Source: JAFMKE01 sp964655225 (GTDB taxonomy: Bacteria; Bacteroidota; Bacteroidia; Chitinophagales; UBA8649). Taken from it: DNA of 6,026 nt. Location: the NCBI GenBank assembly GCA_964655225.1, contig CAZZMB010000060.1, forward strand, positions 1 through 6,026. The letters are read 5' to 3'. Under the pieces are notes generated by a model. The model did not search any database, was not told where the DNA came from, and was given only the letters and a program-made list of their open reading frames with translations. Both the position numbers and the translations under genes were made by a program. This document shows, in pieces, positions 1 through 5,462 of this stretch (position 1 is its first letter; each line of letters opens with the position of its first letter).

Positions 1-66
1 TTTTCGCTATCGCGAGCGCAAATATATAGTATTTTTTAATCTATACAAATACATTTTATAAAATAT

Positions 67-1407
67 TTAGCCAAACAATGCTTTGTAAATATCATTTCCA
101 TTAGCAAATAATACCAGGGATATTAAAAGAAAGAATCCGACTGTTTGTGCATATTCCATAAACTTGTCGCTGGGTTTACGTCCTGAAATCATTTCATAAA
201 TCAAAAACATCACGTGTCCTCCGTCTAAAGCAGGAATAGGGAGCAAATTCAATACTCCTAACATAATAGACAAGAGAGCTGTTCTTCCCCAAAAGGCTTC
301 CCAGTTCCAAGTATTTGGAAAAATATCAAAAATAGCTTTAAACCCTCCAACTCCTTTGAATGCCCCGGTGCTTGGCGTGAAAATAAGCTTGAATTGACTC
401 CAATAAGAATCCATTTCTAAGCTAAAACGTTTAATTCCAACCTCAATACTCTCGATAAAACTATACTCTTTTTTAATAATTTTAAAAAATCCAGCATTTG
501 CATATTCTTGACTAGATCTAGCTATTATAACTCCTAATTTAGCTTCATTACTAACTTTTAATTCCTGTGTTATTAAGTTACCGTTTCTTTTAAAACTAAA
601 CACAGCAACTTGATCTTTGAGAGTTTCCAGTAACGGGGTTATTTCATCCATAAAACGAGCCGGTTGGTTGTTTATAGACACCATAACGTCTCCTGGTTGT
701 AAGTCTACAGAAGAATTAACAGAACCTTCTTGAAAAGCAGAAAATATAAATGGATTCCGAAGTTCTATAAGACCCTTGGGTTTACTAGCGCTTAGCTGTC
801 CTAAAAAGTCTGTTGGGAACTCTATAGTTTTTGATCTACCAGCTCTTAAAACAGTCATTGTTTTAGCTTCTATGAGATATCGTCTAATATCGGAAAGTTT
901 GTCGATTTTATATTCATTAATTGAAGTTATTTTATCTCCGTTTTGAAGTCCAATTTCCTTTAAAACTGAGCTTTTGATTTCATAACCACCATCAATGCTA
1001 TTAGCATCAATATCAATCAAGCCATATGAAAAGGCCATAAATACATAAATAATTGCTGCTAGTAAAAAGTTAACAGTAACCCCGCCTAGCATAATGATTA
1101 AACGTTGCCATGACGGCTTAGATCGGAATTCCCACGGTTGCGGTTCTTGCGCCATTTGCTCAGTATCCATGCTTTCATCAATCATCCCTGATATCTTCAC
1201 ATAACCACCCAGCGGCAACCATCCAATTCCGTACACAGTATCACCAATTTTCTTTTTGAACAATGAATATTTAACATCAAAAAAGAGGTAAAACTTTTCA
1301 ACTCGCGTTTTAAATAATTTAGCAGGTATAAAATGTCCTAATTCATGAAGTACAATGAGTAAAGAAAGACTCATCAAAAATTGTGATATTTTAATAACAA
1401 ACTCCAT
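67..1407 (-). CDS. rseP: RIP metalloprotease RseP (site-2 protease, M50 family)
   Basis: This is an inner-membrane zinc metalloprotease that cuts transmembrane substrates within the bilayer. In model bacteria it completes regulated intramembrane proteolysis of anti-sigma factors and clears leftover signal peptides. The 446 residues match the family's usual length (about 450 in E. coli). Visible marks are the zinc-binding HELGH at residues 21-25 in the first membrane helix, PLGGYVKI at 65-72, a second helix beginning GGVTVNFLLA near 108-117, two PDZ-like periplasmic regions (roughly 130-200 and 220-295, the second with LQPGDVMVSIN), and the third zinc-ligand region NLLPIPALDGGH at 387-398, with Asp395 the expected ligand. 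A final hydrophobic helix covers about 423-436. The ATG at 1407 starts just before the first helix and lies about 25 nt downstream of a good -7 promoter element, so the start is well supported. The gene is divergent from the SCO/feo block. Its substrates in this organism cannot be read from the sequence. Confidence 0.96.
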   Translation of the reverse strand: MEFVIKISQFLMSLSLLIVLHELGHFIPAKLFKTRVEKFYLFFDVKYSLFKKKIGDTVYGIGWLPLGGYVKISGMIDESMDTEQMAQEPQPWEFRSKPSWQRLIIMLGGVTVNFLLAAIIYVFMAFSYGLIDIDANSIDGGYEIKSSVLKEIGLQNGDKITSINEYKIDKLSDIRRYLIEAKTMTVLRAGRSKTIEFPTDFLGQLSASKPKGLIELRNPFIFSAFQEGSVNSSVDLQPGDVMVSINNQPARFMDEITPLLETLKDQVAVFSFKRNGNLITQELKVSNEAKLGVIIARSSQEYANAGFFKIIKKEYSFIESIEVGIKRFSLEMDSYWSQFKLIFTPSTGAFKGVGGFKAIFDIFPNTWNWEAFWGRTALLSIMLGVLNLLPIPALDGGHVMFLIYEMISGRKPSDKFMEYAQTVGFFLLISLVLFANGNDIYKALFG

Positions 1408-1433
1408 GTTCTGTGATTTTAGGTTTAGGCGAA

Positions 1434-1463
1434 CAAATGTAAAGTTTTCAGCTTAAAAACAAA
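1434..1463 (-). promoter_or_regulatory. Bacteroidota-type promoter for rseP
   Basis: On the minus strand, TACATTTG (1441 down to 1434) matches the Bacteroidota -7 consensus TAnnTTTG exactly. A TTTG -33 element lies at 1463 down to 1460, with an 18-nt spacer. The start of transcription would fall a few bases further on, leaving a short leader of about 20 nt before the rseP ATG at 1407. The match is by eye, and the -33 element lies in an A-rich stretch, so it carries less weight than the -7 element. Confidence 0.6.
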
Positions 1464-1497
1464 AAAAATACTTAAAAGTTCACGTTTTAGGATTTCG

Positions 1498-1531
1498 TTG
1501 ATAAAATTTAAGACACTATGTTGTACTTTTA
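1498..1531 (+). promoter_or_regulatory. Possible promoter for the SCO gene and feo block
   Basis: TACTTTTA at 1524-1531 matches TAnnTTTG at all but the last base. TTG at 1498-1500 could be the -33 element, with a spacer of 23 nt that is at the long end of the tolerated range. Transcription would start near 1537, just before the ATG at 1551. If real, this rules out translation from the in-frame ATG at 1518, which lies upstream of the -7 element. Confidence 0.4.
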
Positions 1532-1550
1532 CAAAACTTTTCAAGTTTGT

Positions 1551-2225
1551 ATGATTTCATTTTTTAAACGATACAAAGTATTCATAACTACAATGTTTGC
1601 GCTATCATGTATTATTATTACGATATTCTACAACATTCTTACCCCTGAAAAAATATTGCCAATTTACCAACCGGCAGAGGTTAACTATGAATTGGTGGAC
1701 AGCACTATTCAGCATCAAAAAAAATATCACCAGATAGCTGATTTCAGCCTAATAAACCAGAACGGAGACACAATTTCTCAAGAATTTTATAAAGATAAGA
1801 TTTATGTTGCTGACTTTTTTTTTACCACTTGCCAAACCATATGTCCTATCATGACAGATCATATGTATGACATTCAAAAAAAAACTATCGCAGATCCAGA
1901 TCTTTTATTATTATCTCACTCCGTAACCCCTGAAATTGACTCTGTACCACAATTAAAAAGATATGCTAAGAAAAAGCTTGTAAACCCTGCTAAATGGAAT
2001 TTAGTTACAGGTGACAAAAAACAAATTTATGAATTAGCTCGTAAATCATATCTCGCTGTTAAAGATCCGGAATATGGAGATCCTTTTGATATGATACACA
2101 CAGAAAACTTCATGTTGATAGATAAAAAACGACAAATTAGAGGGTTTTACGACGGTACTGATTCAAAAGAAATTGAACGACTACTTGAAGACATAAAAGT
2201 TTTAAAAGCGTCTTATAAAAACTAA
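1551..2225 (+). CDS. SCO1/SenC/PrrC family protein, membrane-anchored thioredoxin fold
   Basis: SCO-family proteins bind copper and act as thiol-disulfide reductases. The best-studied role is loading the CuA centre of cytochrome c oxidase on the outer face of the inner membrane. Counting from the ATG at 1551 (224 residues), there is a basic N terminus, one membrane anchor at about 10-29, then a thioredoxin-like domain. Its CxxxC copper site is TTCQTICP (Cys94, Cys98), and the distal ligand is His183 in MIHTENF. Other family marks are VADFFFTTC and the SVTPEIDS stretch, which fits the usual TVDPExDT. An in-frame ATG at 1518 would add 11 residues. I prefer 1551 because a -7-like element sits between the two starts and because a membrane anchor close to the N terminus is normal for the family. 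feoA follows after 43 nt on the same strand, so co-transcription is possible. No oxidase genes are in view, so the partner is unknown. A general periplasmic thiol role is the alternative to CuA assembly. Confidence 0.92.
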   Translation: MISFFKRYKVFITTMFALSCIIITIFYNILTPEKILPIYQPAEVNYELVDSTIQHQKKYHQIADFSLINQNGDTISQEFYKDKIYVADFFFTTCQTICPIMTDHMYDIQKKTIADPDLLLLSHSVTPEIDSVPQLKRYAKKKLVNPAKWNLVTGDKKQIYELARKSYLAVKDPEYGDPFDMIHTENFMLIDKKRQIRGFYDGTDSKEIERLLEDIKVLKASYKN

Positions 2226-2234
2226 TCTTTTTAT

Positions 2235-2242
2235 TACTTTTG
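2235..2242 (+). promoter_or_regulatory. Candidate -7 element upstream of feoA
   Basis: TACTTTTG matches the Bacteroidota -7 consensus TAnnTTTG exactly and lies 26 nt before the feoA ATG. That is about where an element giving a short leader would be. The expected -33 position (about 2211-2215) holds only TCTTA, a poor match to TTTG, so the promoter may be weak or activator-dependent, or the match may be chance in AT-rich DNA. I found no clear Fur- or DtxR-like palindrome around it. Confidence 0.35.
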
Positions 2243-2268
2243 ACTCTTTAAAATGAATCTAAATAAGC

Positions 2269-2502
2269 ATGGGTTTTACTATTGCAAATCTTAAAAAAGG
2301 AGAAAAGGGTATTATTACTGATAGCTCTTCAGAAGATATCCCTCTAAAATTATTGGAAATGGGGTGCCTGCCTGGAAATGAGGTCCGTTTGCTCCAGTTA
2401 GCGCCATTTTCTGACCCTATGTACCTTAACGTAAACGATAGTTTCTTAGCGATTCGAAGAGAAACAGCCTCACTAGTTATAATCGAAAAAGTAAATGGGT
2501 AA
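2269..2502 (+). CDS. feoA: Ferrous iron transport protein FeoA
   Basis: FeoA is a small cytoplasmic SH3-like protein needed for Fe(II) uptake through FeoB; it is thought to act on FeoB's cytoplasmic domain. The 77 residues fit stand-alone FeoA proteins (about 75-85). The family core is visible in LLEMGCLPGNEVRLLQ (residues 28-43), followed by DPMYLNV (49-55) and LAIRRETASLVIIE (60-73), the usual strand pattern. The last codons overlap the start of feoB by 8 nt (ATGGGTAA, 2495-2502), which suggests translational coupling. There is no Shine-Dalgarno sequence before the ATG, as is usual in Bacteroidota. In many Bacteroidota FeoA is fused to FeoB; here the two are separate. Confidence 0.95.
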   Translation: MGFTIANLKKGEKGIITDSSSEDIPLKLLEMGCLPGNEVRLLQLAPFSDPMYLNVNDSFLAIRRETASLVIIEKVNG

Positions 2503-4471
2503 ACAACTGAATGTTGCGTTAATTGGAAACCCTAACACAGGAAAAACCTCTGTTTTTAATGCTTTGACCGGTCTGAATCAAAAGGTAGGTAATTACCCAG
2601 GTATTACAGTCGACAAAAAACAAGGGGTTTGTAAATTATCACGTGGTGTAAAAGCAAATGTCTTGGACCTCCCTGGAACATATAGCTTAAATGCTTCTTC
2701 ATTAGATGAAAATGTAGTAATCGAATTACTACTAAACAAAAACGATAAAGATTACCCTGATGTTGCCATAATAGTTAGCGATGTAGAGACTTTAAAACGA
2801 AACTTGCTTCTATTTACACAAATCAAAGACCTGAAAATCCCAACTATACTGGTGATTAACATGAGCGACCTAATGCAACGCAAGGGTATTGAATTAGATA
2901 TTAAATTTCTTGAAGCTAAATTACACACAAAGATTGCTCTTGTAAGTACTAGAAAAAATACAGGAATAAAAGAGCTAAAAGTGCTTATTGAAGGGTATAA
3001 AACCATTTCAACAGAAGTCTGTTTAGATACCACACTCATTGATAAAGAGTACTTTCAAAGCCTGCAAAAAGCTTTCCCAAATCAAGACATATATAAATTA
3101 TGGTTGGTCATCACACAGGATGCAAATTTTGGGAAAATTACCCGTCAAGAGATAGATATCTCAAGGTTTAAAACAAAATCAAATCAGGAATTAAAACGCC
3201 TGCAACAACAAGAAGCAATTAAGCGCTACCAATTTATTAATAGCATCTTAAAAGATGGTCAAACTATTGATCGCTCAAGGGCAACAGACTTGAGAAGTAA
3301 ATTGGACCGTATATTGATTCACAAAGTGTGGGGTTATGTGATTTTTTTCTTAGTATTATTGACTATTTTTCAGGCTATTTATGATTGGGCTACATTACCN
3401 NNNNNNNNNNNNNNNNNNNNNNNNNNNNNNNNNNNNNNNNNNNNNNNNNNNNNNNNNNNNNNNNNNNNNNNNNNNNNNNNNNNNNNNNNNNNNNNNNNNC
3501 GGTATGGTTTAAGTGGTAAAAGTATAGTCCCGCTTATTTCAGGTACTGCTTGTGCCATTCCAGCAGTCATGGCAACTAGGAATATTGAAAACTGGAAGGA
3601 ACGCTTAATAACGATATTGGTAGTCCCATTCACCACCTGTTCAGCACGACTTCCTGTTTACTTAATTATCATTGCTCTAGTTATTCCCGAGGGATCTGTT
3701 ATTGGACTGAGTTATCAGGCATTAACCTTAATGGCATTATACTTGCTTGGTTTCGCAATGGCGATATTTTCTGCTTTCGTCTTAGATCGAGTTTTAAAAA
3801 CAAAACATAAAACATTTTTTGTAGTAGAAATGCCTAATTATAAACTACCTCTAATTAAAAATGTGATTATAACTGTTATTGAAAAAACAAAAACGTTTGT
3901 TTTTGAGGCTGGTAAAATAATTTTAGCAATATCTGTTATCCTTTGGATAATGGCTTCTTATGGTCCCGATGATAAGTTTTATAATGCTGAATCATACGTC
4001 AAACAGACTTCAGAACTTCAATCAACTGATGACTATAATGATCAAATTGCAGCATACAAACTAGAGCACTCTTACATTGGAATTGTAGGAAAAACGATCG
4101 AGCCACTTATCAGACCCTTGGGATATGACTGGAAAGTTGGTATAGGAATAGTGGCATCGTTTGCTGCCAGAGAGGTTTTTGTTGGTACATTGGCTACTAT
4201 ATATAGTGTTGGAAGTGCTGGTGAAGGGGAAAATATAGAAACTATAAAAACAAAAATGGCAAATGAAACTTATGTAGATGGCACAAAGGTTTTTACGCTT
4301 GCTTCTGGAATATCCTTACTCCTTTTCTATGCATTTGCTATGCAATGTATGAGCACACTAGCTATTGTAAGGAGAGAAACTAAAACCTGGAAGTGGCCAA
4401 TTCTCCAACTCTTAGGGATGACAGCTATTGCTTACGTTTGTGCTTTAATTGCCTTTCAACTACTAAAATAA
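2495..4471 (+). CDS. feoB: Ferrous iron transporter FeoB, interrupted by an assembly gap
   Basis: FeoB is the inner-membrane Fe(II) permease with a cytoplasmic GTPase domain. The G domain shows G1 GNPNTGKT (residues 11-18), switch I YPGITVDKK (34-42), G3 DLPG (58-61), G4 NMSD (122-125) and a G5-like STRKNTG (151-157). A helical linker follows, then the first membrane helix at about 279-296. After the gap come the gate motifs: GTACAIPAVMATR with Cys353, TTCSARLPVY with Cys382, FAAREVFVG (556-564) and AMQCMSTLAI with Cys618. The conserved gate cysteines are therefore all present. The 100 N span codons 302-335 and leave the frame intact on both sides, giving 658 residues as written. From the family pattern the missing part should hold about 70-80 residues rather than 33, including a membrane helix and the SGYMxR-type stretch, so the true protein is probably near 700 residues. 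All numbering after the gap is therefore provisional. The start is fixed by the overlap with feoA. Confidence 0.96.
   Translation: MGKQLNVALIGNPNTGKTSVFNALTGLNQKVGNYPGITVDKKQGVCKLSRGVKANVLDLPGTYSLNASSLDENVVIELLLNKNDKDYPDVAIIVSDVETLKRNLLLFTQIKDLKIPTILVINMSDLMQRKGIELDIKFLEAKLHTKIALVSTRKNTGIKELKVLIEGYKTISTEVCLDTTLIDKEYFQSLQKAFPNQDIYKLWLVITQDANFGKITRQEIDISRFKTKSNQELKRLQQQEAIKRYQFINSILKDGQTIDRSRATDLRSKLDRILIHKVWGYVIFFLVLLTIFQAIYDWATLXXXXXXXXXXXXXXXXXXXXXXXXXXXXXXXXXXRYGLSGKSIVPLISGTACAIPAVMATRNIENWKERLITILVVPFTTCSARLPVYLIIIALVIPEGSVIGLSYQALTLMALYLLGFAMAIFSAFVLDRVLKTKHKTFFVVEMPNYKLPLIKNVIITVIEKTKTFVFEAGKIILAISVILWIMASYGPDDKFYNAESYVKQTSELQSTDDYNDQIAAYKLEHSYIGIVGKTIEPLIRPLGYDWKVGIGIVASFAAREVFVGTLATIYSVGSAGEGENIETIKTKMANETYVDGTKVFTLASGISLLLFYAFAMQCMSTLAIVRRETKTWKWPILQLLGMTAIAYVCALIAFQLLK
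3400..3499. other. Assembly gap of 100 N inside feoB
   Basis: There are exactly 100 unknown bases, the conventional placeholder for a gap of unknown size. Left of it the FeoB frame reads ...DWATLP (codon 302 is CCN, so proline is certain), and to the right it resumes with RYGLSGKS in the same frame. The real missing length must be 1 plus a multiple of 3 if the gene is intact, which 100 satisfies, but this would happen by chance one time in three. Confidence 0.97.
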
Positions 4472-4477
4472 CTTAAA

Positions 4478-4606
4478 ATGACAACTTCACTAGAAACAAT
4501 AATAATAATCGCAGCAGCATTGATTGCTGTGGGATATTTATTTCGAAATCAGCTAAGAAAATCTAATAATAATAATTGTGGGAACGATAGCTGTAAATGT
4601 GACTAG
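4478..4606 (+). CDS. FeoB-associated small Cys-rich membrane protein
   Basis: This 42-residue gene starts with an ATG 6 nt after the feoB stop and is too short for most ORF filters. The product has a short polar start (MTTSLET), one hydrophobic helix at about residues 8-22, basic residues RNQLRK (23-28) predicting a cytoplasmic C terminus by the positive-inside rule, four Asn, and a tail with Cys34, Cys39 and Cys41 (C-x4-C-x-C). This design, and its place directly after feoB, match the family annotated as FeoB-associated Cys-rich membrane protein. Proposed roles for such proteins, by analogy with FeoC-like partners, are iron or redox sensing or helping FeoB; none is proven here. The gene's TAG stop shares a CTAG palindrome with the stop of the converging ZIP gene. 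I am confident it is a gene, and less sure what it does. Confidence 0.85.
   Translation: MTTSLETIIIIAAALIAVGYLFRNQLRKSNNNNCGNDSCKCD
4498..4576 (+). repeat. Two (AAT)4 tracts inside the Cys-rich gene
   Basis: Four AAT units occur at 4498-4509 and again at 4565-4576. The first is read as ATA codons and contributes the Ile run I8-I11 of the membrane helix. The second is read in frame as AAT, giving Asn30-Asn33 just before the cysteines. Gain or loss of a unit would keep the reading frame. Such short tracts are not rare in AT-rich DNA. Confidence 0.6.
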
Positions 4607-5424
4607 CCCAGTCCAACATCTAGAGTCATCATTATAATAAATCCCCCAATAAAACCAAGGGTGGCAACATCGGTGTACTTATCACGCTGAGTTTCTGGAA
4701 TCACCTCTTCTACAACAACAAAAATCATTGCTCCAGCTGCAAAAGCCAAGGCGTAAGGTAGTATTGGAGTGAAAAATGTAACTGCAACAGCCCCTACAAC
4801 TGCAGCAATGGGTTCTACTATTGCCGAAAGCTGGCCATACCAAAAGCTTTTAAACCTAGTGACTCCCTGACGTCTAAGCGGCATTGAAACCGCCAGGCCT
4901 TCAGGGAAATTTTGAATCCCAATTCCGATTGCTAATGCAACAGCTCCCCCAATGGTTGCCTCAGGAATTCCCGCTGCAACTCCTCCAAAAAGAACACCAA
5001 CAGCTAAGCCCTCTGGAATATTATGAAGTGTTATTGCTAAGACTAATAACGTTGTTCTATGCCAAGGGGATTTTACACCTTCTTTTTCACTTTCCTTAAA
5101 GTTAATATGTAAGTGAGGTAGTAGTTTGTCGAGACCAAATAAAAACAAAGCGCCCATAGAAAAGCCAATTCCTGCTGGAACTACTTTTTCAAAGCCCTCT
5201 CCAGGGCTCATTTCAATGCTTGGCGCCAACAGGCTCCAAAAACTTGCAGCAACCATGACTCCACCAGTAAAACCAAGCATTCCATCTAATAGTCCTCTAT
5301 TCATTCCTTTGAAAAAGAAGACAAGTGAAGCTCCCAGTGCTGTTAGCACCCAAGTGAATAATGAAGCGTATAATGCCGCTAAAATAGGGTCAATACTGCT
5401 TAAGTAATCAATAATTTGATTCAT
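4603..5424 (-). CDS. ZIP family divalent metal transporter (GufA/ZupT-like)
   Basis: ZIP proteins carry Zn(II), Fe(II), Mn(II) or related ions into the cytoplasm. Counting from the ATG at 5424 (273 residues), about eight hydrophobic segments can be seen. The paired transport-site motifs are HNIPEGLAVG (His134, Asn135, Glu138) and QNFPEGLAVS (Gln171, Asn172, Glu175), with VEEVIPE (Glu239, Glu240, Glu244) in a later helix. These match the metal-binding helices of the family. The TM3-TM4 loop is short, with one HLH (104-106) and a charged stretch, rather than the long His-rich loop of many eukaryotic members. A TTG codon directly upstream (5427) would add one residue, but the ATG is the better start. 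The gene lies 38 nt downstream of the J-domain gene on the same strand and may be co-transcribed with it. Its stop overlaps that of the Cys-rich gene. Substrate cannot be assigned; closeness to feo makes iron or zinc plausible but is not evidence. Confidence 0.94.
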   Translation of the reverse strand: MNQIIDYLSSIDPILAALYASLFTWVLTALGASLVFFFKGMNRGLLDGMLGFTGGVMVAASFWSLLAPSIEMSPGEGFEKVVPAGIGFSMGALFLFGLDKLLPHLHINFKESEKEGVKSPWHRTTLLVLAITLHNIPEGLAVGVLFGGVAAGIPEATIGGAVALAIGIGIQNFPEGLAVSMPLRRQGVTRFKSFWYGQLSAIVEPIAAVVGAVAVTFFTPILPYALAFAAGAMIFVVVEEVIPETQRDKYTDVATLGFIGGFIIMMTLDVGLG

Positions 5425-5462
5425 CAATTTCTATATTTTTTCGCAAGTTAATCAATCAATCT

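Noticed and set aside
5..18. Short inverted repeat CGCT...AGCG beyond the rseP stop, considered as its terminator.
   Set aside because: The stem is only 4 bp, and read in the rseP direction it is followed by AAAA rather than a T tract. The rest of 1-66 is AT-rich without a recognisable element.
2253..2294. ATG at 2253 opening a 13-codon frame just before feoA, considered as a leader peptide.
   Set aside because: It is out of frame with feoA, overlaps its start, and has no notable residue pattern. Chance is the simpler explanation.
2752..3039. 95-codon minus-strand reading frame opposite feoB.
   Set aside because: It lies wholly inside the FeoB GTPase region, has no recognisable domain, and its residues only mirror the conserved feoB strand.
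3379..3636. Minus-strand reading frame crossing the N gap.
   Set aside because: It is open only because the 100 N hide any stops, and it is antisense to conserved FeoB gate motifs.
4600..4628. TGACT...AGTCA pairing around the convergent stops, considered as a bidirectional terminator.
   Set aside because: The stem is 5 bp with a bulge and a long loop, with no T tract on either side. It is too weak to call.
4884..5407. Two plus-strand reading frames (4884-5099 and 5126-5407) opposite the ZIP gene.
   Set aside because: Both are antisense to well-conserved ZIP motifs, have low-complexity Gln/Leu- or Pro/Lys-rich products, and no promoter or family resemblance.
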